NCBI RefSeq assembly: GCF_900696085.1
Contig: NZ_CAADFC020000033.1
Location: forward strand, 620,001 to 684,000
Length of the DNA: 64,000 nt
Reading direction: 5' to 3'
Source: Bradyrhizobium ivorense
Lineage (GTDB): Bacteria; Pseudomonadota; Alphaproteobacteria; Rhizobiales; Xanthobacteraceae
Under the pieces are notes generated by a model. The model ran no database searches. It worked only from the letters and a program-made list of their open reading frames with translations, and had not been told where the DNA came from. A program made the position numbers and the translations under genes. This document shows positions 8,247-17,038 of the stretch, piece after piece (within the stretch, counting starts at the first letter, position 1; every line of letters starts with the position of its first letter).

Positions 8247-8468
8247 CTAAAGCGCGGCGAACAGGCCCTGCGCCCATGCCACGGCACCGTCGAAGCTGAA
8301 CACGCCCGGCTCGAAATAGGCCGCCCGCGCCAGCACAATGCCGACCACCAGTACCCAGAACACGCTGGTGCCCGCGGTCTTCAGCCAATTCGACGCACGG
8401 GTGCTGGCGATCGAATTGTCGACCGCGGGGACCGGCTCGCCGAAGGGATCGAATGCGGATTGGCTCAT
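8247..8468 (-). CDS. Small single-pass membrane protein, function unknown
   Basis: A 73-aa protein with a polar N-terminal half (residues 1-30) and one hydrophobic segment, SVFWVLVVGIVLARAAYF, around residues 35-52. No recognised domain. The ribosome site is weak. It stands alone between the YeiH gene and a histidine kinase, both on the same strand. Composition and codon positions look like real coding sequence for this genome, but I do not recognise a family. Confidence 0.5.
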   Translation of the reverse strand: MSQSAFDPFGEPVPAVDNSIASTRASNWLKTAGTSVFWVLVVGIVLARAAYFEPGVFSFDGAVAWAQGLFAAL

Positions 8469-8619
8469 CGTTCTGACCGTCTGGAATGTGGCCTAACATG
8501 TCGCGACGGCGGGCGCAGAAGCAAGGGTCGTGAAATGCCTTTTGCGGCGACTCCTTGGAAGGACGTTTTCCGGCGCAAAAGCCGCGGAGCATTTTCTTCT
8601 TAGGTGCCCCTGGCTGGCC

Positions 8620-9858
8620 TCAACCATCGGTTACGCGCTGCGGCGCCAGGCGCGGCAGCGTGATCCGCATGCGGGTCCCGATCCCCGGCGTGCTGTCGAG
8701 CTGAAGCTCTCCGCCCAGCCGGTTGGTGACGATGTTATGGACGATGTGCAGGCCGAGCCCGATCCGGCCGTTGTCGCGGCGCGTGGTGAAGAACGGGTCG
8801 AACGCCTGCCGCCGCACCTCGCTCGCCATCCCGCAGCCATCGTCGGCGAACAGGATGTCCACTCGATCCGCGCCCGCGGCGCGCAGCCGGATCGTGATGG
8901 TGCCGCCCTTGCCGTCCGGAAACGCGTGCGCGACCGAATTGACGAACAGGTTGGTCAGCACCTGGCCGTAAGGACCGGGATAGCTGTTCATCGCAAGATC
9001 CGGCGCGAAATCGACTTCGAGCGCCAGGTTGTTCTTCGGCAATGCCGGGCGCAGGTTCGCGAGCACCTGTTCGGTCACCTCGCCGAGATCGAACGGGCGC
9101 CGCTCGAAATAGCTGCGATCGACCGCCACCTGCTTGAACGACTGCACCAGGTCGGCCGCGCGCTTGAGATTGCCGACCAGCAGCGATGATGCGCTTTCGA
9201 CCACTTCGACGAAATCGCTCAGGCTCGACCGCTTCAGCTTGCCGCGCGCCGCCTCCGCGGCGAAGTCGGCGCATTTCTGCTCCAGCACCGAGGCGACCGT
9301 GAGACTGGTGCCGACCGGACTGTTGATCTCGTGCGCGACGCCGGCCACCAGCCGGCCGAGCGCCGCAAGCTTCTCCGCCTCGATCAGCGAGGCCTGGGTC
9401 TCCTGCAGATGGTGCAGGGCGCGCTCGGCCGCATCGCGGGCCGCACGGATCTCGCGTTCGCTCCGCTTGCGCTCGGTGATCTCCTCGGCCGCGACGTTGA
9501 CGCCGACGACATTGCCGCCCGGCCCGAGTTGCGGGTGCCAATGCGTGATCCAGCAGCGCTCGTCATTGTGGCCCGGGCGCTGGCCGTAGACCTCGACGCC
9601 GGTGACGGGTTGCCCGGTCTCCATGATCGAGCGAACGATGCCTTCGACCGCCGCGGCCAGCGCCGGCACGCAATCGCGCACGGTGCGTCCGAGATGGCCC
9701 TCGACCGAGATGCCGCAAATCTCGGTGAGACGCTGGTTGATCTGCAGATAGCGGCAGTCGGGAGAGAGGTAAGCAAGGCCGATCGGCGCCGTGTCGTAGA
9801 TCAACTGCAGCGCCGGTTGCTTGGGGAATTGAATCTCGTGGACGACGGACGACCCCAT
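8620..9858 (-). CDS. PAS-domain sensor histidine kinase
   Basis: A 412-aa kinase without obvious membrane helices, so probably cytoplasmic. An N-terminal PAS domain covers residues about 15-130 (YDTAPIGLAYLSPDCRYLQIN, ending with a PAC-like VVGVNVAAEEITERKRSE). A coiled coil leads into the phosphoacceptor box GRLVAGVAHEINSPVG near residue 168. The ATPase domain shows the N-box segment VLTNLFVNSVAHAF, the G1 box ILFADDGCGM and the G2 box IGLGLHIVHNIV. The final residues lie at the end of the ATPase domain, so no receiver is fused. No response regulator gene is adjacent, making it an orphan kinase. The signal is unknown. Confidence 0.9.
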   Translation of the reverse strand: MGSSVVHEIQFPKQPALQLIYDTAPIGLAYLSPDCRYLQINQRLTEICGISVEGHLGRTVRDCVPALAAAVEGIVRSIMETGQPVTGVEVYGQRPGHNDERCWITHWHPQLGPGGNVVGVNVAAEEITERKRSEREIRAARDAAERALHHLQETQASLIEAEKLAALGRLVAGVAHEINSPVGTSLTVASVLEQKCADFAAEAARGKLKRSSLSDFVEVVESASSLLVGNLKRAADLVQSFKQVAVDRSYFERRPFDLGEVTEQVLANLRPALPKNNLALEVDFAPDLAMNSYPGPYGQVLTNLFVNSVAHAFPDGKGGTITIRLRAAGADRVDILFADDGCGMASEVRRQAFDPFFTTRRDNGRIGLGLHIVHNIVTNRLGGELQLDSTPGIGTRMRITLPRLAPQRVTDG

Positions 9859-10003
9859 GTCCTTCTCCCCGGTTTTTGCAAGTCTAGCGCCTCACGACTG
9901 GCTCGCAAGTAGCCCTCAGCCATGCTGAATTCAGGGCGGAACCCGTCCAGATTCGGCACGACCGGGCGTTGACACAGATCAAGGCCGCGCCGGGGGAAAC
10001 GCG

Positions 10004-11263
10004 TCAGCTTCCACTATTTGCCGCCGGCCGGAAATTCTCGATGAAGCGCAGCAGCACGCGCGCGCCGGTGTCGGCGTCGGCGAGCTCGACATGCTCGGCC
10101 GGATTGTGGCTGACGCCGCCGCGGCAGCGGACGAAGAGCATGCCGATATCGGCGACATCGACCATCGCCATGCCGTCATGCCCCGCCCCGCTCGGCAGTT
10201 CGAAGCTGGCAAAGCCCTCGGCGGCGACGGCGTCCGCGAGCTGCGCCTTCAGCCACGGCGCGCAGGGCACGCTGCGGTTCTCGTGGGTGACGTCGATCTG
10301 CAGCGCCAGATTTCGGCGCGATGCGATCGCCTCGATTCGCCGCACGATATCGGCCACCGCGCGCTTGCGATGCATGTCGCTCTGCGAACGGATGTCGATC
10401 GTGAACGAGACTTTTCCCGGGATCACGTTGGTGGCGCCGGGCATCGCGGTGATATAGCCGACGGTGCCGACGAGGCCAGCTTCATCGCTCCGGCAAAATT
10501 CCTCGATCGCGACGATGCATTCGGCGGCGCCCGCCAGCGCGTCGCGCCGCATCGGCATCGGCACGGTGCCGGCATGGCCGGCGGTGCCGGTGAGGCTGGC
10601 GGCGAGCCGGGTTGCGCCGGCGATGGCGCTCACCACGCCGACCGGCAGACCCTTCTGCTCCAGCACCGGCCCCTGCTCGATGTGCAGCTCGACATAGCCG
10701 AGCAGCTCGCGGCGGACGCGCGCCGCCTTGCCGATGTGATCGGGGTCGAGCCCGAACTGGAGCAGCGCTTCGCGCATCGAGATGCCGTCGCGGTCGCGCA
10801 CCGTGAGCGCGGCCTCGTCGAAAGTACCGGCCACCGCGCGGCTGCCGAGCAGGGTCGAGGCGAAGCGCACGCCCTCCTCGTCGGCAAAGCCCACGACCTC
10901 GATCGCAAAGGGCAGCCGCTTGCCGCGGCGGTTCAGATCGGCAACGCAGGCGATCGCGGTGATGACGCCGAGCGGGCCGTCCCATTTGCCGGCGTCGCGC
11001 ACCGTGTCGTAGTGCGAGCCGAGCATCAGGCACGGCAGGCCCGGCCGTTCGCCCTCATAGCGGCCGCAGACATTGCCGATGGCATCGAGATGCGCGGCCA
11101 TGCCGGCCTCGCGCATCCAGGACTGGATGAGATCGGCGGCCTTGCGGTGCTCCGCCGTAAGGAAGATGCGCGCCAGGTGCTCCGGCGTCTCCGAGATGGC
11201 GGCAAGCTCGCCGATCCGTGCCACGATCGCTTCGCCAAGGGATGACGGTTTCATCTCGCTCAT
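10004..11263 (-). CDS. Allantoate amidohydrolase / N-carbamoyl-amino-acid hydrolase family (M20)
   Basis: A 419-aa zinc amidohydrolase of the AllC/HyuC type. The metal ligands expected for the family are visible: His and Asp in GSHYDTVRDAG, the Glu pair in GFADEEGVRF, His in ELHIEQGPVLE, and the C-terminal His in SHNPAEH. The dimerisation domain is inserted around residues 210-325. Such enzymes hydrolyse allantoate or N-carbamoyl amino acids, releasing ammonia and CO2. It faces away from the BMP-type ABC operon, and the shared 366-bp gap probably holds both promoters. With PuuE at 29809 it suggests ureide breakdown, but carbamoyl-amino-acid specificity cannot be excluded. Confidence 0.9.
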   Translation of the reverse strand: MSEMKPSSLGEAIVARIGELAAISETPEHLARIFLTAEHRKAADLIQSWMREAGMAAHLDAIGNVCGRYEGERPGLPCLMLGSHYDTVRDAGKWDGPLGVITAIACVADLNRRGKRLPFAIEVVGFADEEGVRFASTLLGSRAVAGTFDEAALTVRDRDGISMREALLQFGLDPDHIGKAARVRRELLGYVELHIEQGPVLEQKGLPVGVVSAIAGATRLAASLTGTAGHAGTVPMPMRRDALAGAAECIVAIEEFCRSDEAGLVGTVGYITAMPGATNVIPGKVSFTIDIRSQSDMHRKRAVADIVRRIEAIASRRNLALQIDVTHENRSVPCAPWLKAQLADAVAAEGFASFELPSGAGHDGMAMVDVADIGMLFVRCRGGVSHNPAEHVELADADTGARVLLRFIENFRPAANSGS

Positions 11264-11629
11264 GCTGTTTCAGTCCCAACCCCGGCGGCGGGGCGCCGCC
11301 CCGCACGTGTCCCACTCGTAGCAGCCTCGACCCGATTCACCAGCCGGCAATTGGTGCATCGATCGCTCTCGCCAGCCGCCGGCCGGTTACCGGCTGCTTA
11401 ACGGCATTGCATACAACGGCGATCGAGCGCCCAAAATATATGCAGATTGTTCCACTGCAGAGCTCGGGCATGTCCATGACGATAGGCGGCCCCCTTCAAT
11501 TTCAGATGCTTAGCTACGTCTGCCCGCGAAACGCGCTCTGGCACGAAGCTTGCGACACCTCTCCCAAGCTCCGCCGTGACGGCGCGGCTGCGACGAGGAC
11601 AGGCGGCGGACCGCTGGAGGGAGCAGGCG
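11264..11629. other. Divergent intergenic region between amidohydrolase and BMP transporter operon
   Basis: No gene is seen in these 366 bases. They contain a GC-rich hairpin near 11290-11320, a spaced inverted repeat TTCACCA-N9-TGGTGCA at 11336-11358, the ATTGCATACAACG motif at 11406-11418, and a perfect sigma-54 promoter at 11539-11553 aimed at the transporter operon. Confidence 0.6.
11539..11553 (+). promoter_or_regulatory. Sigma-54 (RpoN) promoter for the BMP-type ABC operon
   Basis: TGGCAC-GAAGC-TTGC is an exact match to TGGCAC-N5-TTGC, with GG and GC dinucleotides at the required spacing. Transcription would start about 12 nt downstream, giving a leader of about 65 nt before the ATG at 11630. 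Confidence 0.75.
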
Positions 11630-12739
11630 ATGGATTTTGGCAGGATTTCACGACGGCATTTATTGCAGGGCAGCGCCGCGCTGGCGCTCGGCAGCACGCT
11701 CGGCATCCGCGGCGCGGCTGCGGCCGAGACCACCATCGGCTTCATCTATGTCGGCTCGCGCGACGACTATGGCTACAACCAGGCGCATGCGCAGGGCGCC
11801 GCGGCGCTGAAGAAACTCCCCGGCATCAAGGTGGTCGAGGAAGAGAAGGTGCCGGAGACCGACGCGGTCGAGAAGACCATCGAGTCCATGATCAACCTCG
11901 ACGGTGCCACGCTGCTGTTCCCGACCTCGTTCGGCTACTACAACCCGCACGTCCTCAAAATGGCGACCAAGTTTCCAAAGCTGAAATTCGAGCATTGCGG
12001 CGGCCTGTGGAGCGAAAAGGACCCGAAAAATGCCGGCAGCTATTTCGGCTATATCGACGAGGCGCAGTTCATCTCCGGCATCGTGGCCGGCCACTCGACC
12101 AAGAGCGGCAAGCTCGGCTTCGTCGCCGCCAAGCCGATCCCGCAGGTGCTGCGCAACATCAACGCCTTCACGCTCGGCGCCCGCCTCGCCAATCCGAAGG
12201 CGACCACGCAGGTGATCTTCACCGGCGACTGGTCGATGCCGGTCAAGGAAGCCGAGGCGACCAACAGCCTGATCGACCAGGGCGTCGACGTGCTGACGTG
12301 CCATGTCGACGGGCCCAAGACCATGGTCGAGAACGCCGCGCGGCGCGGCGCCATGGTGTGCGGCTATCACGTCAACCAGTCGCCGCTGGCACCGAAGGCC
12401 TATCTCACCGGCGCCGAGTGGAACTGGGAGGCGCTGTATCCAAAGTTCGTCAAGATGATCACCGCGGGTGAAGCGATCCCGAACTTCTATCGCGGTGGGC
12501 TCAAGGAGGAGATCGTCAAGGTCTCGCCCTATGGCGAGGCGGTGTCGGCGGAGGCGCGCAAGCACGCCGATGACGTCAAGGCCAAGTTCATGGCCGGCGA
12601 CTTCACCATCTTCAAGGGCCCGGTCGTCGACAACAAGGGCAAGACCGTGATCGCCGCCGGCACCGACCGCGGCCAGCAGGATCCCGAGCTCGAGAAGATG
12701 GATTATCTGGTCGAGGGCGTGATCGGAGCCACCGCGTGA
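11630..12739 (+). CDS. BMP-family ABC transporter substrate-binding protein
   Basis: A 369-aa periplasmic protein of the Bmp/PnrA family, whose members bind nucleosides or purine-like ligands. The N-terminus carries a Tat signal: SRRHLLQGSAALALG from residue 7, with cleavage likely after AAAAE near residue 25. The mature start TTIGFIYVGSRDDYGYNQAH is typical of the family. ATG at 11630 has GGAGG 9 nt upstream. It leads an operon of two permeases, a cysteine hydrolase and a two-domain ATPase, with overlapping stops and starts. A purine, pyrimidine or ureide ligand is inferred from the family and the embedded amidohydrolase. Confidence 0.92.
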   Translation: MDFGRISRRHLLQGSAALALGSTLGIRGAAAAETTIGFIYVGSRDDYGYNQAHAQGAAALKKLPGIKVVEEEKVPETDAVEKTIESMINLDGATLLFPTSFGYYNPHVLKMATKFPKLKFEHCGGLWSEKDPKNAGSYFGYIDEAQFISGIVAGHSTKSGKLGFVAAKPIPQVLRNINAFTLGARLANPKATTQVIFTGDWSMPVKEAEATNSLIDQGVDVLTCHVDGPKTMVENAARRGAMVCGYHVNQSPLAPKAYLTGAEWNWEALYPKFVKMITAGEAIPNFYRGGLKEEIVKVSPYGEAVSAEARKHADDVKAKFMAGDFTIFKGPVVDNKGKTVIAAGTDRGQQDPELEKMDYLVEGVIGATA

Positions 12740-13842
12740 CGGCGGAAGTGGAATCCGTGGAAGCGGTCGGCGTTGCGCCGGCCGCCGATCCCGGATTCCT
12801 CCAGCGCTACGGTGCGAGCATCGAATATGTGCTGATCCCATGCGCGGCGCTGCTCGGCGCGCTCGCGGTGTTCGGCGGCTTTGTCGCGCTGTACGGCAAG
12901 AACCCGCTCGACCTCTATTTCTACATGTATTACGGCGCGTTCGGCACGTGGTTCTCCTGGCAGAACACCCTGACCCGCGCCGCGCCCTTGATCCTGACCG
13001 CGCTGTGCACTGCGCTGCCGGCGCAGCTCGGGATGGTGATCATCGGCGGCGAAGGCGCGCTCCTGATCGGCGCGCTGTCGGCGACATCGGCCGCGCTGGC
13101 GTTGCAGGGCGCGGCGCCGATCGTCGTGCAGATCGCGATGGTGATCGCGGGCGTGATCGGCGGTGGTCTCTGGATCACGCTGTCCGGGGGCCTGCGGCAA
13201 TACCGCGGCGTCAACGAGACGATCTCGAGCCTGCTCTTGGTCTATATCGCGCTCGCGATCCTCAACCATCTGGTCGAGGGTCCGCTGCGCGATCCGGCCA
13301 GCCTCAACAAGCCGTCGACCCGCGAGATCGGCGCCGCCAACATGATCGGCACCATTCCCGGCACCGACGTGCATTGGGGCCTGGTGTTTGGCCTCGTCGC
13401 GGCCGTCGCCGCCTACGTCCTGATCTATCACACCACCTTCGGTTTTGCGGCGCGCGTCGCCGGCGGCAACGTCCGCGCGGCGAAGATCGTTGGACTCAAT
13501 GTCGGCCGGCTGATCCTGACCGTCTGCTTCCTTGCCGGCGCCTGCGCCGGGCTTGCCGGCATGATCGAGGTCGCGGCGGTGCAGGGCCGCACCAATGCCA
13601 ACCTCGCGGCCGGCTACGGCTTCACCGGCATCCTGGTGGCGTTCCTGGCGCGGCAGAATCCGCTCGCGATCATTCCGGTGGCAATCCTGCTCGGCGGCAT
13701 CAGCGCCTCCGGCGGTCTGTTGCAGCGGCGGCTCGGCCTGCCCGACGCCTCGGTGCTGGTGTTGCAAGGCATCATCTTCGTATTCGTGCTGGCGAGTGAC
13801 GCGCTCTACGGCCGCATCGGTCTCTTCAAGGGAAAATCCTGA
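12736..13842 (+). CDS. BMP-type ABC transporter permease 1
   Basis: A 368-aa inner-membrane permease of the branched-chain/ribose-type superfamily. The GTG start at 12736 overlaps the upstream stop (GTGA). A polar N-terminus of about 30 residues precedes the first membrane helix. Conserved segments include LGMVIIGGEGALLIGALSA, a substrate-path region, and GGNVRAAKIVGLNVGRLIL in the ATPase-coupling loop. It is the larger of two permeases and is followed 1 nt later by the second. Confidence 0.9.
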   Translation: MTAEVESVEAVGVAPAADPGFLQRYGASIEYVLIPCAALLGALAVFGGFVALYGKNPLDLYFYMYYGAFGTWFSWQNTLTRAAPLILTALCTALPAQLGMVIIGGEGALLIGALSATSAALALQGAAPIVVQIAMVIAGVIGGGLWITLSGGLRQYRGVNETISSLLLVYIALAILNHLVEGPLRDPASLNKPSTREIGAANMIGTIPGTDVHWGLVFGLVAAVAAYVLIYHTTFGFAARVAGGNVRAAKIVGLNVGRLILTVCFLAGACAGLAGMIEVAAVQGRTNANLAAGYGFTGILVAFLARQNPLAIIPVAILLGGISASGGLLQRRLGLPDASVLVLQGIIFVFVLASDALYGRIGLFKGKS

Positions 13843-13843
13843 G

Positions 13844-14770
13844 ATGGCAGACGCTTCACTCGGGCTCTGGACCGTCCCGCTCGCCGTGTTCGGCGGCGCG
13901 ATCCGCGTCTCGACGCCGTTCCTGTTCGTCAGCCTCGGCGAGTGCATCACCGAGCGAAGCGGCCGCATCAATCTCGGCCTCGAGGGCACGCTGGTGATGG
14001 GCGCGATGAGCGCCTATGGCATCTCCTATCTGTCCGGCTCGCCGTGGCTCGGGGTGCTTGCGGCCGGCATCACCGGCGCACTGTTCGGCGCGCTGCATGC
14101 CGGCATCTGCTCGCTGCCGCGCGTCAACGACATCGCGGTCGGCATCGCCTTGATGCTGCTCGGCACCGGCCTCGCCTTCTTCCTCGGTAAGCCGCTGATC
14201 GAGCCGACCGCCGCACGGCTGCCGGCGATCGATTTCGGCTGGTGGAGCGACGTGCCGCAGGTCCGCGCCGCGCTGCGCATCAACGTGCTGTTCCTGATCG
14301 GGGTGGCGATTGCGCCCCTGCTCTATTGGGCGTTCAAGAGCACGCGCTGGGGCCTGTTGATCCGCACCGCCGGCGAAAGCGCCGACGCGGCGCGCGCCAT
14401 GGGCCATTCGGTGCTGCTGATCCGCTTGCGCGCCACCATGGTCGGCGGCTTCCTCGCCGGCATCGGCGGCTCGTTCCTGTCGCTGTTCTATCCCGGCAGC
14501 TGGAATGAAGGCCTCTCGTCCGGACAGGGCATCACGGCGGTGGCGCTGGTGATTTTCGCGCGCTGGGACCCGCTGCTGTGCCTGTGGGCCTCGCTCGCCT
14601 TCGGCGGCGCCGCGGCACTCGGGCCGGCGCTGCAATCGGTCGGCATCACCTCCGGCTATCACCTATTCAACGCCGCGCCCTACATTTTGACCTTGGCGAT
14701 CATGATCATCACCTGCTCGCCGAAGCGCACGCTGACCGGCGCGCCGGCCGAATTGTCCATCACCCGATAG
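13844..14770 (+). CDS. BMP-type ABC transporter permease 2
   Basis: A 308-aa permease that pairs with the preceding one. The ATG at 13844 lies 1 nt after the previous stop. The family signature SERSGRINLGLEGTLVMGA appears here as TERSGRINLGLEGTLVMGA near residues 38-56, and the coupling loop GESADAARAMGHSVLLIRL near residue 180. Its C-terminus ends shortly after the last membrane segment (IITCSPKR). An 18-nt gap separates it from the cysteine hydrolase, so that gene is part of the same transcript. Confidence 0.9.
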   Translation: MADASLGLWTVPLAVFGGAIRVSTPFLFVSLGECITERSGRINLGLEGTLVMGAMSAYGISYLSGSPWLGVLAAGITGALFGALHAGICSLPRVNDIAVGIALMLLGTGLAFFLGKPLIEPTAARLPAIDFGWWSDVPQVRAALRINVLFLIGVAIAPLLYWAFKSTRWGLLIRTAGESADAARAMGHSVLLIRLRATMVGGFLAGIGGSFLSLFYPGSWNEGLSSGQGITAVALVIFARWDPLLCLWASLAFGGAAALGPALQSVGITSGYHLFNAAPYILTLAIMIITCSPKRTLTGAPAELSITR

Positions 14771-14788
14771 GTTTTGCGAGATCGTCCC

Positions 14789-15472
14789 ATGCCCGAGCGC
14801 TTCATCAAGTCCGAGCCCTACGCCTGGCCCTACAATGGCGACCTGCGGCCGCAGAACACTGCGCTCATCATCATCGACATGCAGACCGATTTCTGCGGCG
14901 TCGGCGGCTATGTCGACAAGATGGGCTACGATCTTTCGTTGACCAGAGCCCCAATTGAGCCGATCAAGAAACTGCTCGCGGTGATGCGCGCGCAGGGCTT
15001 TCACATCATCCATACCCGCGAAGGCCACCGCCCTGATCTCGCCGACCTGCCCGCCAACAAGCGCTGGCGCTCGCGGCAGATCGGCGCCGGGATCGGCGAT
15101 CCCGGCCCCTGCGGCCGCATCCTGGTGCGCGGCGAGCCGGGCTGGGAGATCATTCCCGACCTCGCGCCGCTGCCGGGCGAACCCATCATCGACAAGCCCG
15201 GCAAGGGCTCGTTCTGCGCGACTGACCTGGAGCTTATGCTGCGGCTGCGCGGCATCGAGAACATCGTGCTGACAGGGATCACCACCGACGTCTGCGTCCA
15301 CACCACGATGCGCGAGGCCAACGACCGCGGCTTCGAATGCGTGCTGGTCGAGGATTGCTGCGGCGCGACCGACAAGGGCAATCACGACCACGCGCTGAAG
15401 ATGATCAAGATGCAGGGCGGCGTGTTCGGCGCGGTGGCGACATCCGCCGACCTGATCGGGGCGCTGTCGTGA
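14789..15472 (+). CDS. Cysteine hydrolase, biuret/ureidoacrylate amidohydrolase-like
   Basis: A 227-aa isochorismatase-like hydrolase resembling rhizobial biuret hydrolase and RutB-type ureidoacrylate amidase. The triad is Asp in IIIDMQTDF (about residue 36), Lys in IIDKPGKGSF (about 141) and Cys in GITTDVCVHTT (about 175). The segment DPGPCGRILVRGEPGWEIIP is characteristic of the carbamoyl-cleaving subgroup. It sits between the permease and ATPase genes of an ABC operon, and its stop overlaps the ATPase start (GTGA). That coupling implies it acts on the compound the transporter imports, releasing ammonia. Exact substrate (biuret, ureidoacrylate, other carbamoyl amide) is not decidable here. 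Confidence 0.88.
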   Translation: MPERFIKSEPYAWPYNGDLRPQNTALIIIDMQTDFCGVGGYVDKMGYDLSLTRAPIEPIKKLLAVMRAQGFHIIHTREGHRPDLADLPANKRWRSRQIGAGIGDPGPCGRILVRGEPGWEIIPDLAPLPGEPIIDKPGKGSFCATDLELMLRLRGIENIVLTGITTDVCVHTTMREANDRGFECVLVEDCCGATDKGNHDHALKMIKMQGGVFGAVATSADLIGALS

Positions 15473-17001
15473 TCATCGGCGAGACGCCGGCCCCATCAGG
15501 CGCGTTCGGCGTCGACGCCATCGCCATGACGATGCGGTTCGGCGATTTCACCGCGCTCGACAATGTCGAGCTCAAGGTGCGGCCCGGCTCGTTCCACGCC
15601 CTGCTCGGCGAGAACGGCGCCGGCAAGAGCACGCTCGTCAAGTGCATCATGGGCTATTACCACGCGACCGAGGGCGACATCCTGGTCGGCGGCCGCGAGC
15701 AGGCCATCGCCAACCCGAAGGATGCCCACGCACTCGGGCTCGGCATGGTCTACCAGCATTTTACCCTGGTGGGCGCAATGACCGTCGCCGAGAACCTGGT
15801 GCTGGCGCGCGACGACGTGCCCGCCGTGGTCGACTGGCGTAAGGAGAAGAGAGAGCTCGAGGCCTTTCTGGCGCGGATGCCGTTCAAGGTGCCGCTCGAC
15901 GCCAAAGTCTCCGACATTTCCGCCGGCGAACGGCAGAAGTGCGAGATCTTAAAACAGCTCTATCTGAAGCGCCGCTTTCTGATCCTGGACGAGCCGACCT
16001 CGGTGCTGACGCCGGGCGAAGCCGACGAGGTGCTCGGCATGCTGCGCGCCATGGTGGTCGCGGGCGAACTGACGATTCTGATGATCACGCACAAGTTCCG
16101 CGAGGTGATGGCGTTTGCCGACGAGGTGACGATCCTGCGCCGTGGCAAGCTCGCCGGCACCGGCCGTGTCGCCGACCTCACGCCGGATGAAATGGCGCGC
16201 ACCATGATCGGCGCCGAGCAACTGACGGTGCAGCCGCCGCGCACCGGCGAGACCGGCGCGCCGCGGCTCGAGCTCGACCGGCTGACTGCGCTCGACGATG
16301 CCGGCGCGATCGCCGTGCACGGCGTGTCGCTGACCGTGCGGAGCGGCGAGATCGTCGGCATCGCCGGCGTCTCCGGCAACGGCCAGCGCCAGCTCGTCGA
16401 GGTACTGGCCGGCCAGCGCGCGGCCGAGAGCGGCGTGATCCGGGTCCAGGGCGAGGCCTATGCGGCGAGCCGCGAGGAGATGCGCCGGCACAGGATGTCG
16501 CTATTGCCGGAGGAGCCGCTGAAGAACGCCTGCGTCGGCGGCATGAGCGTCGCCGACAACATCGCGTTCCGCGAATTCGACCGCACCCCGTTCGCGCGCG
16601 GCGGCTGGTGGCTGAACCGCGCGGCGTTCCGCGAGGACGCGACGCGCAAGATCAACCGCTACAAGATCAAGACCCGCACGCCGGAGACGCCGATCGCGGC
16701 GCTGTCCGGCGGCAACGTGCAGCGCGCGGTGCTGGCGCGCGAGCTCTCCGCTGACGTCGAGGTGCTGATCGCCGCCAATCCCTGCTTCGGCCTCGATTTT
16801 GCGGCGGTGGCACAGATCCACGCCGAGATCATGGCCGCGCGCAACCGCGGCGCGGCGGTGCTGCTGGTGAGCGAGGACCTTGACGAGCTGCTGGAGCTGT
16901 CCGACCGCCTGGTGGTGATGTTCCACGGCGAATTCGTCCACTCTATCAGCACCAGCGAAGCCGACCTCACCGAGATCGGCCGGCACATGGCCGGCCATTG
17001 A
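15469..17001 (+). CDS. BMP-type ABC transporter ATP-binding protein (two ATPase domains)
   Basis: A 510-aa protein with two fused nucleotide-binding domains, as in RbsA/XylG-like ATPases. Domain 1 has Walker A GENGAGKST (about residue 49), signature ISAGERQKCEI and Walker B FLILDEPTSVLTP. Domain 2 has the degenerate Walker A GVSGNGQRQL and signature LSGGNVQRAVLARELS, then IAANPCFGLD in place of the usual second Walker B. Degeneracy of the second site is normal for this family. The GTG start at 15469 overlaps the hydrolase stop. It completes the importer encoded from 11630. Confidence 0.92.
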   Translation: MIIGETPAPSGAFGVDAIAMTMRFGDFTALDNVELKVRPGSFHALLGENGAGKSTLVKCIMGYYHATEGDILVGGREQAIANPKDAHALGLGMVYQHFTLVGAMTVAENLVLARDDVPAVVDWRKEKRELEAFLARMPFKVPLDAKVSDISAGERQKCEILKQLYLKRRFLILDEPTSVLTPGEADEVLGMLRAMVVAGELTILMITHKFREVMAFADEVTILRRGKLAGTGRVADLTPDEMARTMIGAEQLTVQPPRTGETGAPRLELDRLTALDDAGAIAVHGVSLTVRSGEIVGIAGVSGNGQRQLVEVLAGQRAAESGVIRVQGEAYAASREEMRRHRMSLLPEEPLKNACVGGMSVADNIAFREFDRTPFARGGWWLNRAAFREDATRKINRYKIKTRTPETPIAALSGGNVQRAVLARELSADVEVLIAANPCFGLDFAAVAQIHAEIMAARNRGAAVLLVSEDLDELLELSDRLVVMFHGEFVHSISTSEADLTEIGRHMAGH

Positions 17002-17038
17002 GGCCACGACGCGTCGCCCTGTCGCCGAAAGCCAATAA

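Noticed and set aside
11336..11358. TTCACCA-N9-TGGTGCA as a canonical NtrC enhancer site
   Set aside because: The half-site spacing is longer than the usual NtrC arrangement, so it is only mentioned as a candidate.
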